Positions 1 through 9,790 are shown, counted from the stretch's first letter. The stretch: DNA of 64,000 nucleotides from CBDDCQ01 sp965226285 (GCA_965226285.1 CBDDCQ010000001.1:1-64000); one strand, 5' to 3'. Translations and numbers: made by a program. The notes: generated from the letters alone by a model not told the origin.

Positions 1-1127
1 CCCGTTCAACTATGAAAAACTCCTGTTCGCTCTCTGCTGAAGAAACACAAAAAAGATTAAATAAAGGAGAATATTTTGTAATAAGAGTAAAATTACCCAG
101 GAATCAAGATATAAAATTCAATGATATTATAAGAGGATGGGTAAGTGTAAACACCAATAATATGGATGACAAAGTACTCTTTAAAACCGATGGTATGCCC
201 ACTTATCATCTTGCAAATATAGTGGACGATTACTTAATGAAAATCACTCATGTAATAAGAGGCGAAGAATGGTTACCTTCTGCTCCTTTACATGTATTTT
301 TATACCAGTCTTTTGGTTGGGATATGCCCAGTTTTGCTCACTTACCACTAATATTAAAACCCAATGGAAATGGAAAATTGAGCAAACGAGATGGCGACCA
401 ATTAGGATTTCCTGTGTTCCCTCTAAATTGGACTAATCCTAAAACTAAAGAAGTTTCCCAAGGATATAAAGAACTAGGTTTTTTACCTGAAGCCTTTGTG
501 AATATGCTTGCCATGCTAGGTTGGAATCCAGGCATAGAACAAGAAATTTTTTCTAAAAATGAACTTATAGAAAAATTCTCTTTAGAGAGAGTAGGTAAAG
601 CAGGTGCTAAGTTCGACTTTGAAAAAACAAAATGGTATAACCACCAATATATTATAGGTAAATCCAATGAAGAATTAGCTCAAAGTATATTACCTATATT
701 ACAAGAAAAAGGAATATCTGTTCCATATAATAAATTACTTAAAATATGTGCTATCACAAAAGAAAGATCTATTTACATCAAAGATTTATATGAAGAAGGT
801 TCTTATCTTTTTGAAAGACCTACTCAATACGATGAAAAGGTTATTAAAAAAAAATGGAAAGATCAGACCCCTAACCTGATATTAGAACTTAAAGAATTAC
901 TACAATCTATGGGTAATTTTAACTCTGAACAAATAAGCAAAAAATTTCATTTTTTTTTAGAGTGTAAAAATTTAAGATTTGGACAAGTAGGACCTTGTTT
1001 TAGGTTAATTATTACAGGAAAGGCCATGGGGCCTTCGATATTTGAAATTTGTGAGATTTTAGGTAAACAAGAAGTATTAGAAAGAATAAATAGAGCATTA
1101 AAAAATATCGTTATTAAAAGTTATTGA
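1..1127 (+). CDS. gltX: Glutamyl-tRNA synthetase, C-terminal part (5' end cut by window edge)
   Basis: Glutamate-tRNA ligase charges tRNA-Glu with glutamate in the cytoplasm. The reading frame is open to the left edge, so the first in-frame ATG at position 12 is internal and roughly 130 N-terminal residues, including the HIGH motif, lie outside the window. The visible 371 residues contain the RGEEW segment, the catalytic KLSKR loop (bases 375-389) and the anticodon-binding C-terminal domain. The insertion around GFPVFPLNW is what I remember from Bacteroidetes GltX. The gene ends 83 bases before the Rieske-like lipoprotein. Identification is secure; only the true start is unseen. Confidence 0.96.
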   Translation, partial: RSTMKNSCSLSAEETQKRLNKGEYFVIRVKLPRNQDIKFNDIIRGWVSVNTNNMDDKVLFKTDGMPTYHLANIVDDYLMKITHVIRGEEWLPSAPLHVFLYQSFGWDMPSFAHLPLILKPNGNGKLSKRDGDQLGFPVFPLNWTNPKTKEVSQGYKELGFLPEAFVNMLAMLGWNPGIEQEIFSKNELIEKFSLERVGKAGAKFDFEKTKWYNHQYIIGKSNEELAQSILPILQEKGISVPYNKLLKICAITKERSIYIKDLYEEGSYLFERPTQYDEKVIKKKWKDQTPNLILELKELLQSMGNFNSEQISKKFHFFLECKNLRFGQVGPCFRLIITGKAMGPSIFEICEILGKQEVLERINRALKNIVIKSY

Positions 1128-1149
1128 TATATTCTATCTAAAATCATTT

Positions 1150-1157
1150 TATATTTG
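1150..1157 (+). promoter_or_regulatory. Bacteroidetes-type -7 element upstream of the Rieske-like gene
   Basis: TATATTTG matches the known Bacteroidetes -7 consensus TAnnTTTG and lies 53 bases before the start codon at 1211. A TTG 23 bases upstream could be the -33 element. Inferred from consensus only. Confidence 0.5.
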
Positions 1158-1210
1158 TAGCGCAATTATTATCATGTTGCAATAGACTTATTAATAACGA
1201 AAAATATCAA

Positions 1211-1636
1211 ATGAAAAAGATAATCACTTTTATAATTATACTTATTTTCACTTACCTTGCTTGTAAGAAAAACACACGTAAGAACTTACCCTATGTTTCT
1301 ATACGCCAAACTATATGGTTAAACAACCCAGAAAATATAAACCTTCAAAGAATAGGAGGCATAAAGATAATTTCTGGGGGACTCAATGGTATTATCATCT
1401 ATAGATTATCTAAAGATATATTTTTAGTATATGAAAATACTTGCCCTCATTCAGATTATAAATCTAAATGTGCTAAATTAATTACTGACTCTTCATCCAT
1501 CATAACATGTCCATGTGATAACTCCAAATTTTCACTAGTGGACGGTTCTTCCCTTTCTAAAATTACAGATATACCTCTAAAAAAATACAATGTTGTATAT
1601 AATAACCAAAATCAAACTTTAACCATTATAAATTAA
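1211..1636 (+). CDS. Rieske-like lipoprotein
   Basis: A 141-residue protein with a hydrophobic leader ending in the lipobox LAC (Cys18), so probably anchored to a membrane as a lipoprotein. The C-terminal half has the look of a Rieske [2Fe-2S] fold: a CPH motif, a second cysteine about ten residues on, and CPCD followed by a K-F pair where classical Rieske proteins have CPxH and a GSxF turn. The second cluster-binding histidine is therefore replaced by Asp. As I recall, a Bacteroidetes-specific lipoprotein branch shares this cysteine-rich variant, so it may bind a different cluster or metal. Electron-transfer function is inferred from the fold only. The gene stands alone between gltX and rpoD. 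Confidence 0.75.
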   Translation: MKKIITFIIILIFTYLACKKNTRKNLPYVSIRQTIWLNNPENINLQRIGGIKIISGGLNGIIIYRLSKDIFLVYENTCPHSDYKSKCAKLITDSSSIITCPCDNSKFSLVDGSSLSKITDIPLKKYNVVYNNQNQTLTIIN

Positions 1637-1719
1637 ATAAAAAAAACTGTAACATTCCATGTTAAATAAGCGTATATACAATTACGAGAAACAAACTTAT
1701 TGAAGTTAATTTTTATAAA

Positions 1720-2580
1720 ATGAGACAGTTAAAGATTGTAAAACAGGTAACAAACAGAGAAACAGCATCACTAGATAAATACTTGCAAGAAATAGGTAGA
1801 GTAAGTCTAATTACTGCAGATGAAGAGGTAGAATTAGCACAAAAAATAAGGGCTGGGGACAAAATAGCACTAGAAAAGCTCACTAAAGCAAATCTAAGGT
1901 TTGTAGTATCTGTAGCTAAACAATATCAAAATCAAGGATTGGCACTGCCTGATTTAATAAATGAAGGTAATTTAGGACTTATCAAAGCCGCTAAAAGATT
2001 TGACGAGACTAGAGGGTTTAAATTTATATCCTATGCTGTTTGGTGGATTAGGCAATCTGTACTACAAGCTCTAGCAGAACAATCCCGTATTGTGCGATTA
2101 CCGCTAAATAAAATAGGTGTAATTAGTAAAATAAACAAGACCTACGCTATGCTAGAGCAAAAATATGAAAGAACACCTTCTGCTAAAGAAATTAGTGAAG
2201 TATTGGGAATGACAGAAAGTGAGGTAAAAGAGTCTATGAAAAACTCAGAAAGACATGTATCTATGGATGCTCCACTGGTAGAAGGAGAAGATTCAAATCT
2301 TTATGATATAATTAACTTTGGAGAATCACCGAATCCAGATAAAGGATTAATGCATAAATCTTTATGTATTGAAATAGAGAGAGCATTAAAAACACTTAAC
2401 GAAAAAGAAGCAGCCGTAGTGAGTTTATACTTTGGGTTAAATGGAAGAAATCCAATGACTTTGGAAGAAATTGGAAAAGAATTTGAACTCACCAGAGAAA
2501 GAGTAAGACAGATTAGAGAAAAAGCTATAAGAAGATTAAAACATAACTCTAGAAATAGAATCCTTAAAACCTATTTGTAA
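1720..2580 (+). CDS. rpoD: RNA polymerase primary sigma factor, sigma-70/SigA type
   Basis: The housekeeping sigma factor directs RNA polymerase to promoters. At 286 residues it has the short Bacteroidetes form, lacking the long region 1.1 and non-conserved region of the E. coli protein. Visible in order are region 1.2 (DKYLQEIGRV), region 2 with NLRFVVSVAKQY and the -10-recognition stretch YAVWWIRQSV, region 3, and region 4 ending in the helix-turn-helix LEEIGKEFELTRERVRQIRE. The ATG at 1720 gives the usual MRQLKI start. The protein presumably reads the TAnnTTTG promoters noted throughout this window. Secure identification. Confidence 0.97.
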   Translation: MRQLKIVKQVTNRETASLDKYLQEIGRVSLITADEEVELAQKIRAGDKIALEKLTKANLRFVVSVAKQYQNQGLALPDLINEGNLGLIKAAKRFDETRGFKFISYAVWWIRQSVLQALAEQSRIVRLPLNKIGVISKINKTYAMLEQKYERTPSAKEISEVLGMTESEVKESMKNSERHVSMDAPLVEGEDSNLYDIINFGESPNPDKGLMHKSLCIEIERALKTLNEKEAAVVSLYFGLNGRNPMTLEEIGKEFELTRERVRQIREKAIRRLKHNSRNRILKTYL

Positions 2581-2749
2581 ACTTCATAACAACATAACTA
2601 TTTTGGTTAGAATATAACCTATACTACTTTGCAAATTAATAAGATAGGTAGTTTAATTTCTTAAATTAATCCTATTATTATCATATTTTATTTGTAATTT
2701 GCACTTTCATATTGGCAACTTGAGTAAAAGTATTTTAACCATTCAGAAT

Positions 2750-4954
2750 ATGCAAGAAGATCATGAATTAGAAAACAAAGAAATCTCTAAAAGGTATAAG
2801 AATTTGCTACAAAATTCTTATCAAACATTTACCAAAAAAGACAAGCAACTTATAAGGAAAGCATTTGATTTTGCTTTAAAAGCACATAAAACACAAAGGA
2901 GAAGATCGGGAGAACCTTATATATATCACCCTATAGCTGTCGCTAAGATAGTTTGTGTAGAAATTGGAATGGGTTCTACTTCTATTGCTTCAGCACTACT
3001 ACACGATGTAGTAGAAGATACTGACATTACATTAAAAGATATACAAAAGAATTTTGGAGATAAAGTAGCTAGAATCATAGATGGACTTACTAAAATTTCT
3101 GTAATAAAGGATAAAAATATATCTGCTCAAGCTGAGAATTTTAGAAAAATGATACTTACTCTATCTGATGATATAAGAGTTATTTTAATAAAACTTGCAG
3201 ACAGATTGCATAACATGCAAACCATGGAATTTATGCCCCGCAACAAACAGGTTAAAATTGCATCTGAAACACTATTTATATATGCTCCACTAGCCCACAG
3301 ATTAGGTTTGTACAACATCAAAACAGAATTAGAAGATTTAGGACTTAAATACACCGAAACTGAAGAATATCAGAATATCTTAGACAAGATAGAAAAAAGC
3401 AAAGAGGAGCAACAAAGATATATTGAGTTATTTTGTGATAAAGTAAAAGTTCTTTTAGATAAAGAGGGTTTAGAATATGAACTTACAGGTCGACCAAAAT
3501 CAGTATATTCTATAAGAAAAAAAATGATTAAACAAGATATCCCCTTTGAAAAAGTATATGACCGTTTTGCCATAAGAATAGTATTTAAGTCAGATATTAA
3601 ACATGAAAAGTTCAATGCATGGAAAATATACTCTATTATAACTGATGTATTTACACCCAATTCTACTCGGTTAAGAGATTGGATAACCAACCCAAAATCC
3701 ACAGGATACGAAGCCTTACACATTACTGTAATGGGACCTGAGGGTAAATGGGTTGAAATCCAAATTAGGTCAAAGAAGATGAACGAGATAGCAGAAAGAG
3801 GATATGCTGCACACTATAAATACAAAAATCAAGATGAAGATGATAATTTTGATAAATGGATTAATAAAGTAAAGGAATCATTAGAAGATCCTGAGACTGA
3901 TGCTGTGGAATTTGTAGATAATTTCAAATTTAACTTACTATCAGAAGAAATCTATGTGTTCACTCCTGCAGGTGAGCTTAGAACTTTACCAAAAAATGCT
4001 ACGGCTTTAGATTTTGCATATGATATACATACCGATATAGGTGCACAATGTTTAAGTGCTAAAGTAGATGGCAAACTAGTTCCTCTTAACTACGTATTAA
4101 ACAGTGGAGACCAAATACAAATTATCACATCTAAGAACCAAAAACCAAAATCAAGTTGGTTAGATTTTATTGTTACCTCTAAGGCTAAATCAAGCATAAA
4201 AAGTGCATTGAATGAACAAAAGAAAAAAATAGCTAAAAATGGAAAAGAGATACTTATGAGAAAACTACGGTATCTTAAAATTCCTTTAGATGATAAGACG
4301 ACTACAGAGTTAATTAAATTCTACGATTTGCAAACAAGTCTAGATTTATTTTACAAGGTAGGTCTGGGTGAAATAGATAATCAATCTATTAAAAAGTTTT
4401 TAGAATACAAAAACAATTTCTTTAGAAGAGTATTTACTAATCGAAGAAAAACCAAAGGATCTAAACAAAAGATAACCACCAAAAATACACATCATAAATC
4501 AAACTTTGATTTATTAGTATTCGGAAAAGATGAACAAAAATTAGATTATACCCTTGCCCCCTGTTGTAATCCTATAGTCGGAGATCATGTATTTGGGTTT
4601 ATCTCTATAAATGAAGGTATCAAAGTACATCGTAAAAATTGTTCTAATGCTATTAGCTTACAATCCAATTACTCCTATAGGATTCTACCCGCCAAATGGA
4701 TAAACGCTCAAGAAGAAAACTTTAATACCATTCTAAAGTTAAATGGTATAGATAAATTAGGAATACTAAGTTCTATCATTAATGAAATATATAAAATTGA
4801 ACATATAGAATTAATCGGTGTAAATGTTTCTGAAAATGCAGGTACCTTTGAAGGAAGTATTACATTAAAGGTAAATAATCAAGAACAATTAAGTAAAACT
4901 ATTCAGAATTTACAAACTATAAAAGGCATGAATTCTGTAAAAAGGATATCATAA
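2750..4954 (+). CDS. relA/spoT: Bifunctional (p)ppGpp synthetase/hydrolase
   Basis: Rel/Spo-family enzyme that makes and degrades the stringent-response alarmone (p)ppGpp. From the ATG at 2750 the protein is about 734 residues. An upstream in-frame TTG at 2699 would add 17 residues, but they do not resemble the family and overlap probable promoter sequence, so the ATG is preferred. Domains in order: HD hydrolase with HDVVED and the KLADRLHNM motif, RelA/SpoT synthetase with a GYEALH-type segment, TGS (EEIYVFTPAGEL), a zinc-finger-like region with CC and C residues, and a C-terminal ACT domain. Both catalytic halves look intact. It is followed by fur and purA, an arrangement I associate with Flavobacteriia. 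Confidence 0.95.
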   Translation: MQEDHELENKEISKRYKNLLQNSYQTFTKKDKQLIRKAFDFALKAHKTQRRRSGEPYIYHPIAVAKIVCVEIGMGSTSIASALLHDVVEDTDITLKDIQKNFGDKVARIIDGLTKISVIKDKNISAQAENFRKMILTLSDDIRVILIKLADRLHNMQTMEFMPRNKQVKIASETLFIYAPLAHRLGLYNIKTELEDLGLKYTETEEYQNILDKIEKSKEEQQRYIELFCDKVKVLLDKEGLEYELTGRPKSVYSIRKKMIKQDIPFEKVYDRFAIRIVFKSDIKHEKFNAWKIYSIITDVFTPNSTRLRDWITNPKSTGYEALHITVMGPEGKWVEIQIRSKKMNEIAERGYAAHYKYKNQDEDDNFDKWINKVKESLEDPETDAVEFVDNFKFNLLSEEIYVFTPAGELRTLPKNATALDFAYDIHTDIGAQCLSAKVDGKLVPLNYVLNSGDQIQIITSKNQKPKSSWLDFIVTSKAKSSIKSALNEQKKKIAKNGKEILMRKLRYLKIPLDDKTTTELIKFYDLQTSLDLFYKVGLGEIDNQSIKKFLEYKNNFFRRVFTNRRKTKGSKQKITTKNTHHKSNFDLLVFGKDEQKLDYTLAPCCNPIVGDHVFGFISINEGIKVHRKNCSNAISLQSNYSYRILPAKWINAQEENFNTILKLNGIDKLGILSSIINEIYKIEHIELIGVNVSENAGTFEGSITLKVNNQEQLSKTIQNLQTIKGMNSVKRIS

Positions 4955-5011
4955 GTTTATATATTATATTTTTAATTGCTAAATTAGCCACCTACTTTTA
5001 TCGCATAAATT

Positions 5012-5464
5012 ATGAAAGAAAAAAATATAGAAATTGTAATAAGAGTTTTCACTAAATATTTAGAAGAAAACAAACATCGAAAAACTCCTGAAAGGTATGC
5101 CATACTAAAAGAAATATATCACTTTGATAAGCATTTTGATATAGAATCTTTGTACATCATAATGAAACACAAGAAATATAGAGTCAGTAGAGCTACTCTT
5201 TATAATACCATAGAATTATTATTAAATTGTAATTTGGTTAGGAAACACCAATTCGGTCAAAATTTAGCCATGTATGAAAAATCTTACTTTGACAAACAAC
5301 ATGACCATATCATTTGTGATGACGGGGAAGTTATAGAGTTTTGTGACCCTACCATACAATCTATCAAAACTAATATAGAAAAGGCATTTAATATAAAAGT
5401 ACATCACCATTCTTTATATTTTTACGCCGAAAAGAAAAAATCTAAAAAAGAAAAGAAAATTTAA
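5012..5464 (+). CDS. fur: Fur-family metal-responsive transcriptional regulator
   Basis: A 150-residue ferric-uptake-regulator-type repressor: an N-terminal winged helix (RKTPERYAIL, SRATLYNTIELL) and a C-terminal dimerisation/metal domain with the HDH motif and a terminal HHHSLYFYAE segment. The structural zinc CxxC pair of E. coli Fur is missing; the segment reads DDGEVIEFC. From memory this is normal for flavobacterial Fur, so I do not treat it as damage. The lysine-rich tail ends 8 bases before the purA start codon, which suggests cotranscription with purA. Confidence 0.92.
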   Translation: MKEKNIEIVIRVFTKYLEENKHRKTPERYAILKEIYHFDKHFDIESLYIIMKHKKYRVSRATLYNTIELLLNCNLVRKHQFGQNLAMYEKSYFDKQHDHIICDDGEVIEFCDPTIQSIKTNIEKAFNIKVHHHSLYFYAEKKKSKKEKKI

Positions 5465-5472
5465 CTACAAAA

Positions 5473-6753
5473 GTGAATGTAGATTTATTATTAGGACTCC
5501 AATGGGGAGACGAAGGAAAAGGAAAAATAGTAGATGTACTTACCTCTAAATATGATGTAATTGCTCGTTTTCAAGGCGGTCCCAATGCGGGGCACACTTT
5601 AGAATTTGATGGTATCAAACATATATTACACACGATACCATCGGGTATTTTTCACAAAGATACCATCAATATCATAGGGGGAGGAGTAGTCATAGACCCT
5701 GTAATATTAAAACGAGAAATAGATAAATTAAAACCATTTGATATTGATATTCAAAATAGACTATTGGTCTCACGCAAAGCGCACCTGATACTTCCTACGC
5801 ATAAATTATTGGATGCAGCATCGGAGAAATCCAAAGGTAAAAATAAAATAGGCTCTACGCTAAAAGGAATAGGTCCTACTTATATGGACAAAATAGGTAG
5901 AAATGGACTGAGAATAGGAGATTTAGAACTCAGCAACTTTAAAGAAAAATACAATGAATTAGTCAAAAAACACAGCGAATTGATAAAATTCTTTCATGTA
6001 AATTTAGACTATGACCTAAATACTTTAGAAAAAGAGTGGTTCATGGCTATAAAAGAACTTAAAAAACTCACTTTTATAGATGGTGAACACTATATAAATG
6101 AAAAAATACAAAATTTCAAAACAGTATTAGCAGAAGGGGCTCAAGGAACGTTACTCGATGTAGATTATGGAACTTACCCTTTTGTAACTTCATCTAATAC
6201 TACATCGGCAGGAGCCTGTACTGGGCTTGGTATTGCCCCTAATAAAATCAAAAATATCTACGGAATCTTTAAAGCCTACACCACTAGAGTAGGAAGTGGT
6301 CCCTTTCCTACAGAATTATTTGACCAAGACGGAATTCAACTGGCTAAAATAGGAAATGAATTTGGTGCTACTACTGGTCGCCTGCGTAGATGTGGTTGGC
6401 TTGATTTGCCTATACTTAAATATTCTATTATGATCAATGGTGTTACTGAGTTGATAATGATGAAAACAGATGTACTTAGTAAATTTAAAACTATAAAGGT
6501 ATGTACACACTATGAATACTATGGTAAAAAAATAGATAATGTACCCTTCGATATTACCGATACAAAAAATTTAAAACCCATATACAAAGAGTTTGATGGT
6601 TGGGATAAAGATTTAACACAAATACAATCTGTAGAGAAATTACCTCAAAATTTAAAAAGATACATCAAGTATATAGAAGATGAGGTAAAAACTCCTATTA
6701 AAATAGTATCTGTAGGACCTGATAGAAAACAGACCTTATATAGAAACAAATGA
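5473..6753 (+). CDS. purA: Adenylosuccinate synthetase
   Basis: Catalyses the GTP-dependent conversion of IMP and aspartate to adenylosuccinate, the first committed step to AMP. The 426-residue protein is of normal length. The N-terminal GLQWGDEGKGK P-loop-like motif carries the catalytic Asp, and the GPNAGHT and TTTGRLRRCGW motifs follow. The start codon is GTG at 5473, eight bases after the fur stop, giving MNVDLLLGLQWG; no in-frame ATG lies near enough to keep the phosphate loop. Its presence shows the cell makes its own AMP and is not a purine-scavenging reduced symbiont. Confidence 0.96.
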   Translation: MNVDLLLGLQWGDEGKGKIVDVLTSKYDVIARFQGGPNAGHTLEFDGIKHILHTIPSGIFHKDTINIIGGGVVIDPVILKREIDKLKPFDIDIQNRLLVSRKAHLILPTHKLLDAASEKSKGKNKIGSTLKGIGPTYMDKIGRNGLRIGDLELSNFKEKYNELVKKHSELIKFFHVNLDYDLNTLEKEWFMAIKELKKLTFIDGEHYINEKIQNFKTVLAEGAQGTLLDVDYGTYPFVTSSNTTSAGACTGLGIAPNKIKNIYGIFKAYTTRVGSGPFPTELFDQDGIQLAKIGNEFGATTGRLRRCGWLDLPILKYSIMINGVTELIMMKTDVLSKFKTIKVCTHYEYYGKKIDNVPFDITDTKNLKPIYKEFDGWDKDLTQIQSVEKLPQNLKRYIKYIEDEVKTPIKIVSVGPDRKQTLYRNK

Positions 6754-6865
6754 AGTACTCATAACCTCCTATATAACTCGAGTTCAATATTATTAAGTTA
6801 GGGAGATCGGAAACGGTAATAACAAACAAAAATACAATTTTTCAGGTAAATCATATCCTAATTTT

Positions 6866-8686
6866 TCAATGTTTCGATAGGCATATAGCGGTCTTTTTTC
6901 GTTTTTCTGTTATAACACATATATTTTCTTTTAAATTATCATTTATAAAATTCTCAACATCTTTATTTGTTTTGAAACTTTTTTTAAATTCTTTTTTTAA
7001 ATTAGTAAGGCTCACTTTTTTCTCCTTCTTAACGATTTCTATAATTTTGTTAGCTAAAGAATTATTTGGTTCAGAAACTATGTTTTCCTCTGTTTCTTTT
7101 TGTTCTTGTATTGGTTTATAATCACTTAATGCACGATCAAAAGCAGTAATTAGAGTTTCAAGATTTTTACTGTCATCTGTTATAAGTTCAGTTGTTGTTT
7201 TTGGTATAATTGCAGCACCGTAAATTGAGCCCCAAAGTGAGTAATAAATTATAGGATTTTCAATTTCTTCCTTTTCATTGTTTTCTATAAACTTTAAAAA
7301 GTCACGTCCTGAAGTAAATAAAACTGCTAATGACTTAAGTACTTCATTACTTGTTGATGGAATTTTGAAACCACTTCTTAAACTGTCAAATGATTTTAGA
7401 AGTCTCCCAAGATACTTTCTGTCCTCCGATTTATCAAAACCATTAATATTGGTTTTAAAATGTTTCGCTAAATCTATTAGTAAATCTTTTCTGTTGATAA
7501 AGAAATATTCAACACTTTCTATATTATCAGCTTTTATAAAGAATAATAAAGTTGCTTTTAATAATGCGTCTTCTGATGGATTTAGGGTTTTGGGTGTTCT
7601 TATTGATAACTGATTATCTATAAATGTCGGTTTAATAATATCTGCTAAGTTGAGTTTATTGTTCTTTTTAGATAATGTTACTTGTCTTTCAATAGTTCGT
7701 TTAATGTCGTTGAACGCATCTTTTACTTTATTTATGTAATTATTAGGATACTTTGAACTAAATTTTGAATTAACAGCTCGTTTAAATTTTTCAATTTTTA
7801 GTAAAACAGGTAAATCTATTTTAGGTTTATTTAACATTCCTCCAATTACCAACTCATAAACCTGCACATTGGATATTTGAGAATTTTTAAATGAATTCAA
7901 TAAGTCAGAAGCAGAAATAGTAATTGTCGATGTCAATTTACTCATTATTGATTCATCAAGTGATTCGATTGATTCATAAATAGATTTTATTCTTGAAAGA
8001 ATATTTAAAGATTGTTTTTTTTCAAAACTATTTTCTTCCGCAATTTTATTGAGGTATAAAGAAAGATTATTATTGAGAGATTTTAGTAAGATTAAAATTT
8101 CTTTCCACTCTTTTGAAGTTTTATTTGAAAATGCCATTGAGCTACCCAAAATAACACCAAAAATTCTATTAATCATTCTTTCATTTACGAATGTATTATG
8201 TTTTATATTTTTATTAATTGAAGGTAAATTAAGCTCTGGTAAATCTTTAACGAAACAATCTTTTTTGATTATAACCGAGTTCTCTTTTGCAATTTTTGCA
8301 TACTTCGTTTCAATACTCTTGAGAGATTTGGCTAAAGTTTCCTGTAATTCTTGTTCTCTTCTGAAAATTAATTTAAAATCGCTAAATAAAAATATTGTTG
8401 AGTTGATAATGAAATAGTTGTAATCCTTATTTTCTACAAATTCATAATCTTTATCGTTTATATCTATTTCTAATAGTATTGGAAATCCATAGTCTTTATC
8501 TAAATCTTTATTATGAAAAATAGGTTTCTCATAACCTATTAGGAAATTTTCGTTTTCATTAAGATATGTAGTTAACGCTTTTTTAAAGCTATAATTCCTT
8601 TTTGGATAATATGCAGCAGGTGATATTGATAATGTAGTAAATACACTATTAAAATCATTTGAGTTAAATGGAATATATACTTTCAT
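6866..8686 (-). CDS. Unknown 606-residue protein, partner of the small helicase
   Basis: I do not recognise this family. It is a soluble, lysine- and asparagine-rich protein without a signal peptide or membrane segment. The N-terminal ~120 residues (start MKVYIPFNSND) look like a compact alpha/beta domain. A long, mostly helical middle has charged heptad-like stretches. The last ~70 residues (VKKEKKVSLTNLKKEFKK and beyond) look like a small winged helix that could bind DNA. The start lies 9 bases after the stop of the helicase gene on the same strand, so the two are almost certainly one operon. The pair sits in inverted orientation between purA and an LRR lipoprotein, like an inserted cassette. 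A role in anti-phage defence or DNA processing is inferred from the helicase partner only. Confidence 0.6.
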   Translation of the reverse strand: MKVYIPFNSNDFNSVFTTLSISPAAYYPKRNYSFKKALTTYLNENENFLIGYEKPIFHNKDLDKDYGFPILLEIDINDKDYEFVENKDYNYFIINSTIFLFSDFKLIFRREQELQETLAKSLKSIETKYAKIAKENSVIIKKDCFVKDLPELNLPSINKNIKHNTFVNERMINRIFGVILGSSMAFSNKTSKEWKEILILLKSLNNNLSLYLNKIAEENSFEKKQSLNILSRIKSIYESIESLDESIMSKLTSTITISASDLLNSFKNSQISNVQVYELVIGGMLNKPKIDLPVLLKIEKFKRAVNSKFSSKYPNNYINKVKDAFNDIKRTIERQVTLSKKNNKLNLADIIKPTFIDNQLSIRTPKTLNPSEDALLKATLLFFIKADNIESVEYFFINRKDLLIDLAKHFKTNINGFDKSEDRKYLGRLLKSFDSLRSGFKIPSTSNEVLKSLAVLFTSGRDFLKFIENNEKEEIENPIIYYSLWGSIYGAAIIPKTTTELITDDSKNLETLITAFDRALSDYKPIQEQKETEENIVSEPNNSLANKIIEIVKKEKKVSLTNLKKEFKKSFKTNKDVENFINDNLKENICVITEKRKKTAICLSKH

Positions 8687-8695
8687 TTTACTTTT

Positions 8696-9754
8696 TTAAA
8701 AATCGGAAGGTAAATCGTCTTCGTCAATTTCTGAATTTTTATTTTCATTGTGATACTCAAATAGATTCTTATCTATATTTTCTATGAAAGATGATAAATG
8801 ATTTGAGTATAAAATAAATAAATCTCCATAACTTCGAGTTAGTGCAACATATAGAGGGTTTCTATCTTTTTCATTACTACCAATACACATTGGAATAAAA
8901 ACTGTTTCAAATTGAAGTCCTTTAGCACTATGATATGTCATTAATTTGGGGTTTTCAGTTGTAAAATCTAAATCCATATAACCATATCCAATTTTAGCTT
9001 CTACACCCCAATTGGATTTATCAAAATAATCTTTAGCTTTTTTAACATACTCATTTGTTGATAGTAAAATGCCAACATCAGTATAGTTTTGTGCTTCTAC
9101 TACATCCTTTATATAATCTAATTGGTCTTCGAAAGAAGAGCATTCCACTAATCTTGGTTTATAAACTCCCTCTTTTTTACATCTCTCTTCTAAAGGGTCT
9201 CTTGATAATGTTACTTTTTCGGCTATACGAGCTATTTTTTTTGGCAACCTGTGGTTAAAAACTAAATTCTCCATTGGAATATTAGTTTGAATCTGGATTT
9301 GTTCCATTGTCAACAATTTGCCTTTGTGTGGTATATTCTTATATAACTGTTGAGCAGAATCTCCAAATAATATAAGGTGTTTTTTTGCAGCATTTTGTAA
9401 ATCATCTAATTCCTTAGTGTCAAAATCTTGTACTTCATCTACGATTATATATTCGGCAGATATTTTATCTTTTCGATTTACCCATTCCCAATGATAGAGA
9501 ACTTTAGATTCGTCAACTCCAATGGTACGTATTCCATCTGCTATAAATTGTTTCAAAGCTTTTGTGAAAACAATAATCAAATAGTCATTATTTCCTTGTT
9601 CAGCAAGTTCTTTTGCTCTCCAAAGAGCCAAAACAGTTTTTCCACTTCCTGCACAACCTTTTACAATGAAGGAACTATTTAAATTTGTGCGTACAATTTT
9701 AACTTGATAATCATCAAGTTCAGATTCATTTATGTACCAAGATTCTTTTGCCAT
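8696..9754 (-). CDS. Minimal UvrD/Rep-like superfamily 1 helicase or ATPase
   Basis: A 352-residue SF1 ATPase. Visible are a Q-motif-like residue (Gln17), Walker A GCAGSGKT at residues 33-40, Walker B IIVDEVQDFD, a NHRLP motif, the motif V region TYHSAKGLQFETVFIP and motif VI PLYVALTRS. It is about half the length of UvrD or Rep, so the 1B/2B accessory subdomains must be reduced or absent. It is the first gene of a two-gene unit with the 606-residue protein. Small UvrD-like ATPases paired with an unrelated protein are common in defence islands, Gabija being one example, but GajA-type TOPRIM motifs are not visible in the partner. DNA translocation or unwinding is the likely activity. Confidence 0.85.
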   Translation of the reverse strand: MAKESWYINESELDDYQVKIVRTNLNSSFIVKGCAGSGKTVLALWRAKELAEQGNNDYLIIVFTKALKQFIADGIRTIGVDESKVLYHWEWVNRKDKISAEYIIVDEVQDFDTKELDDLQNAAKKHLILFGDSAQQLYKNIPHKGKLLTMEQIQIQTNIPMENLVFNHRLPKKIARIAEKVTLSRDPLEERCKKEGVYKPRLVECSSFEDQLDYIKDVVEAQNYTDVGILLSTNEYVKKAKDYFDKSNWGVEAKIGYGYMDLDFTTENPKLMTYHSAKGLQFETVFIPMCIGSNEKDRNPLYVALTRSYGDLFILYSNHLSSFIENIDKNLFEYHNENKNSEIDEDDLPSDF

Positions 9755-9790
9755 ATTTTCTTATTTCTTAATATTTCATTATTTGATGAG

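Noticed and set aside
12..1127. Short gltX ORF (371 codons) considered as a truncated gene
   Set aside because: The frame is open to the window edge, so it is cut by the window and not by mutation.
5012..5464. Fur protein without CxxC zinc motif considered as degenerate
   Set aside because: The HDH and terminal histidine ligands are intact, and from memory flavobacterial Fur proteins normally lack the CxxC pair.
7278..8417. Plus-strand ORFs at 7278-7613 and 8049-8417
   Set aside because: They lie antisense within the 606-residue gene, whose continuous frame and operon context are stronger.
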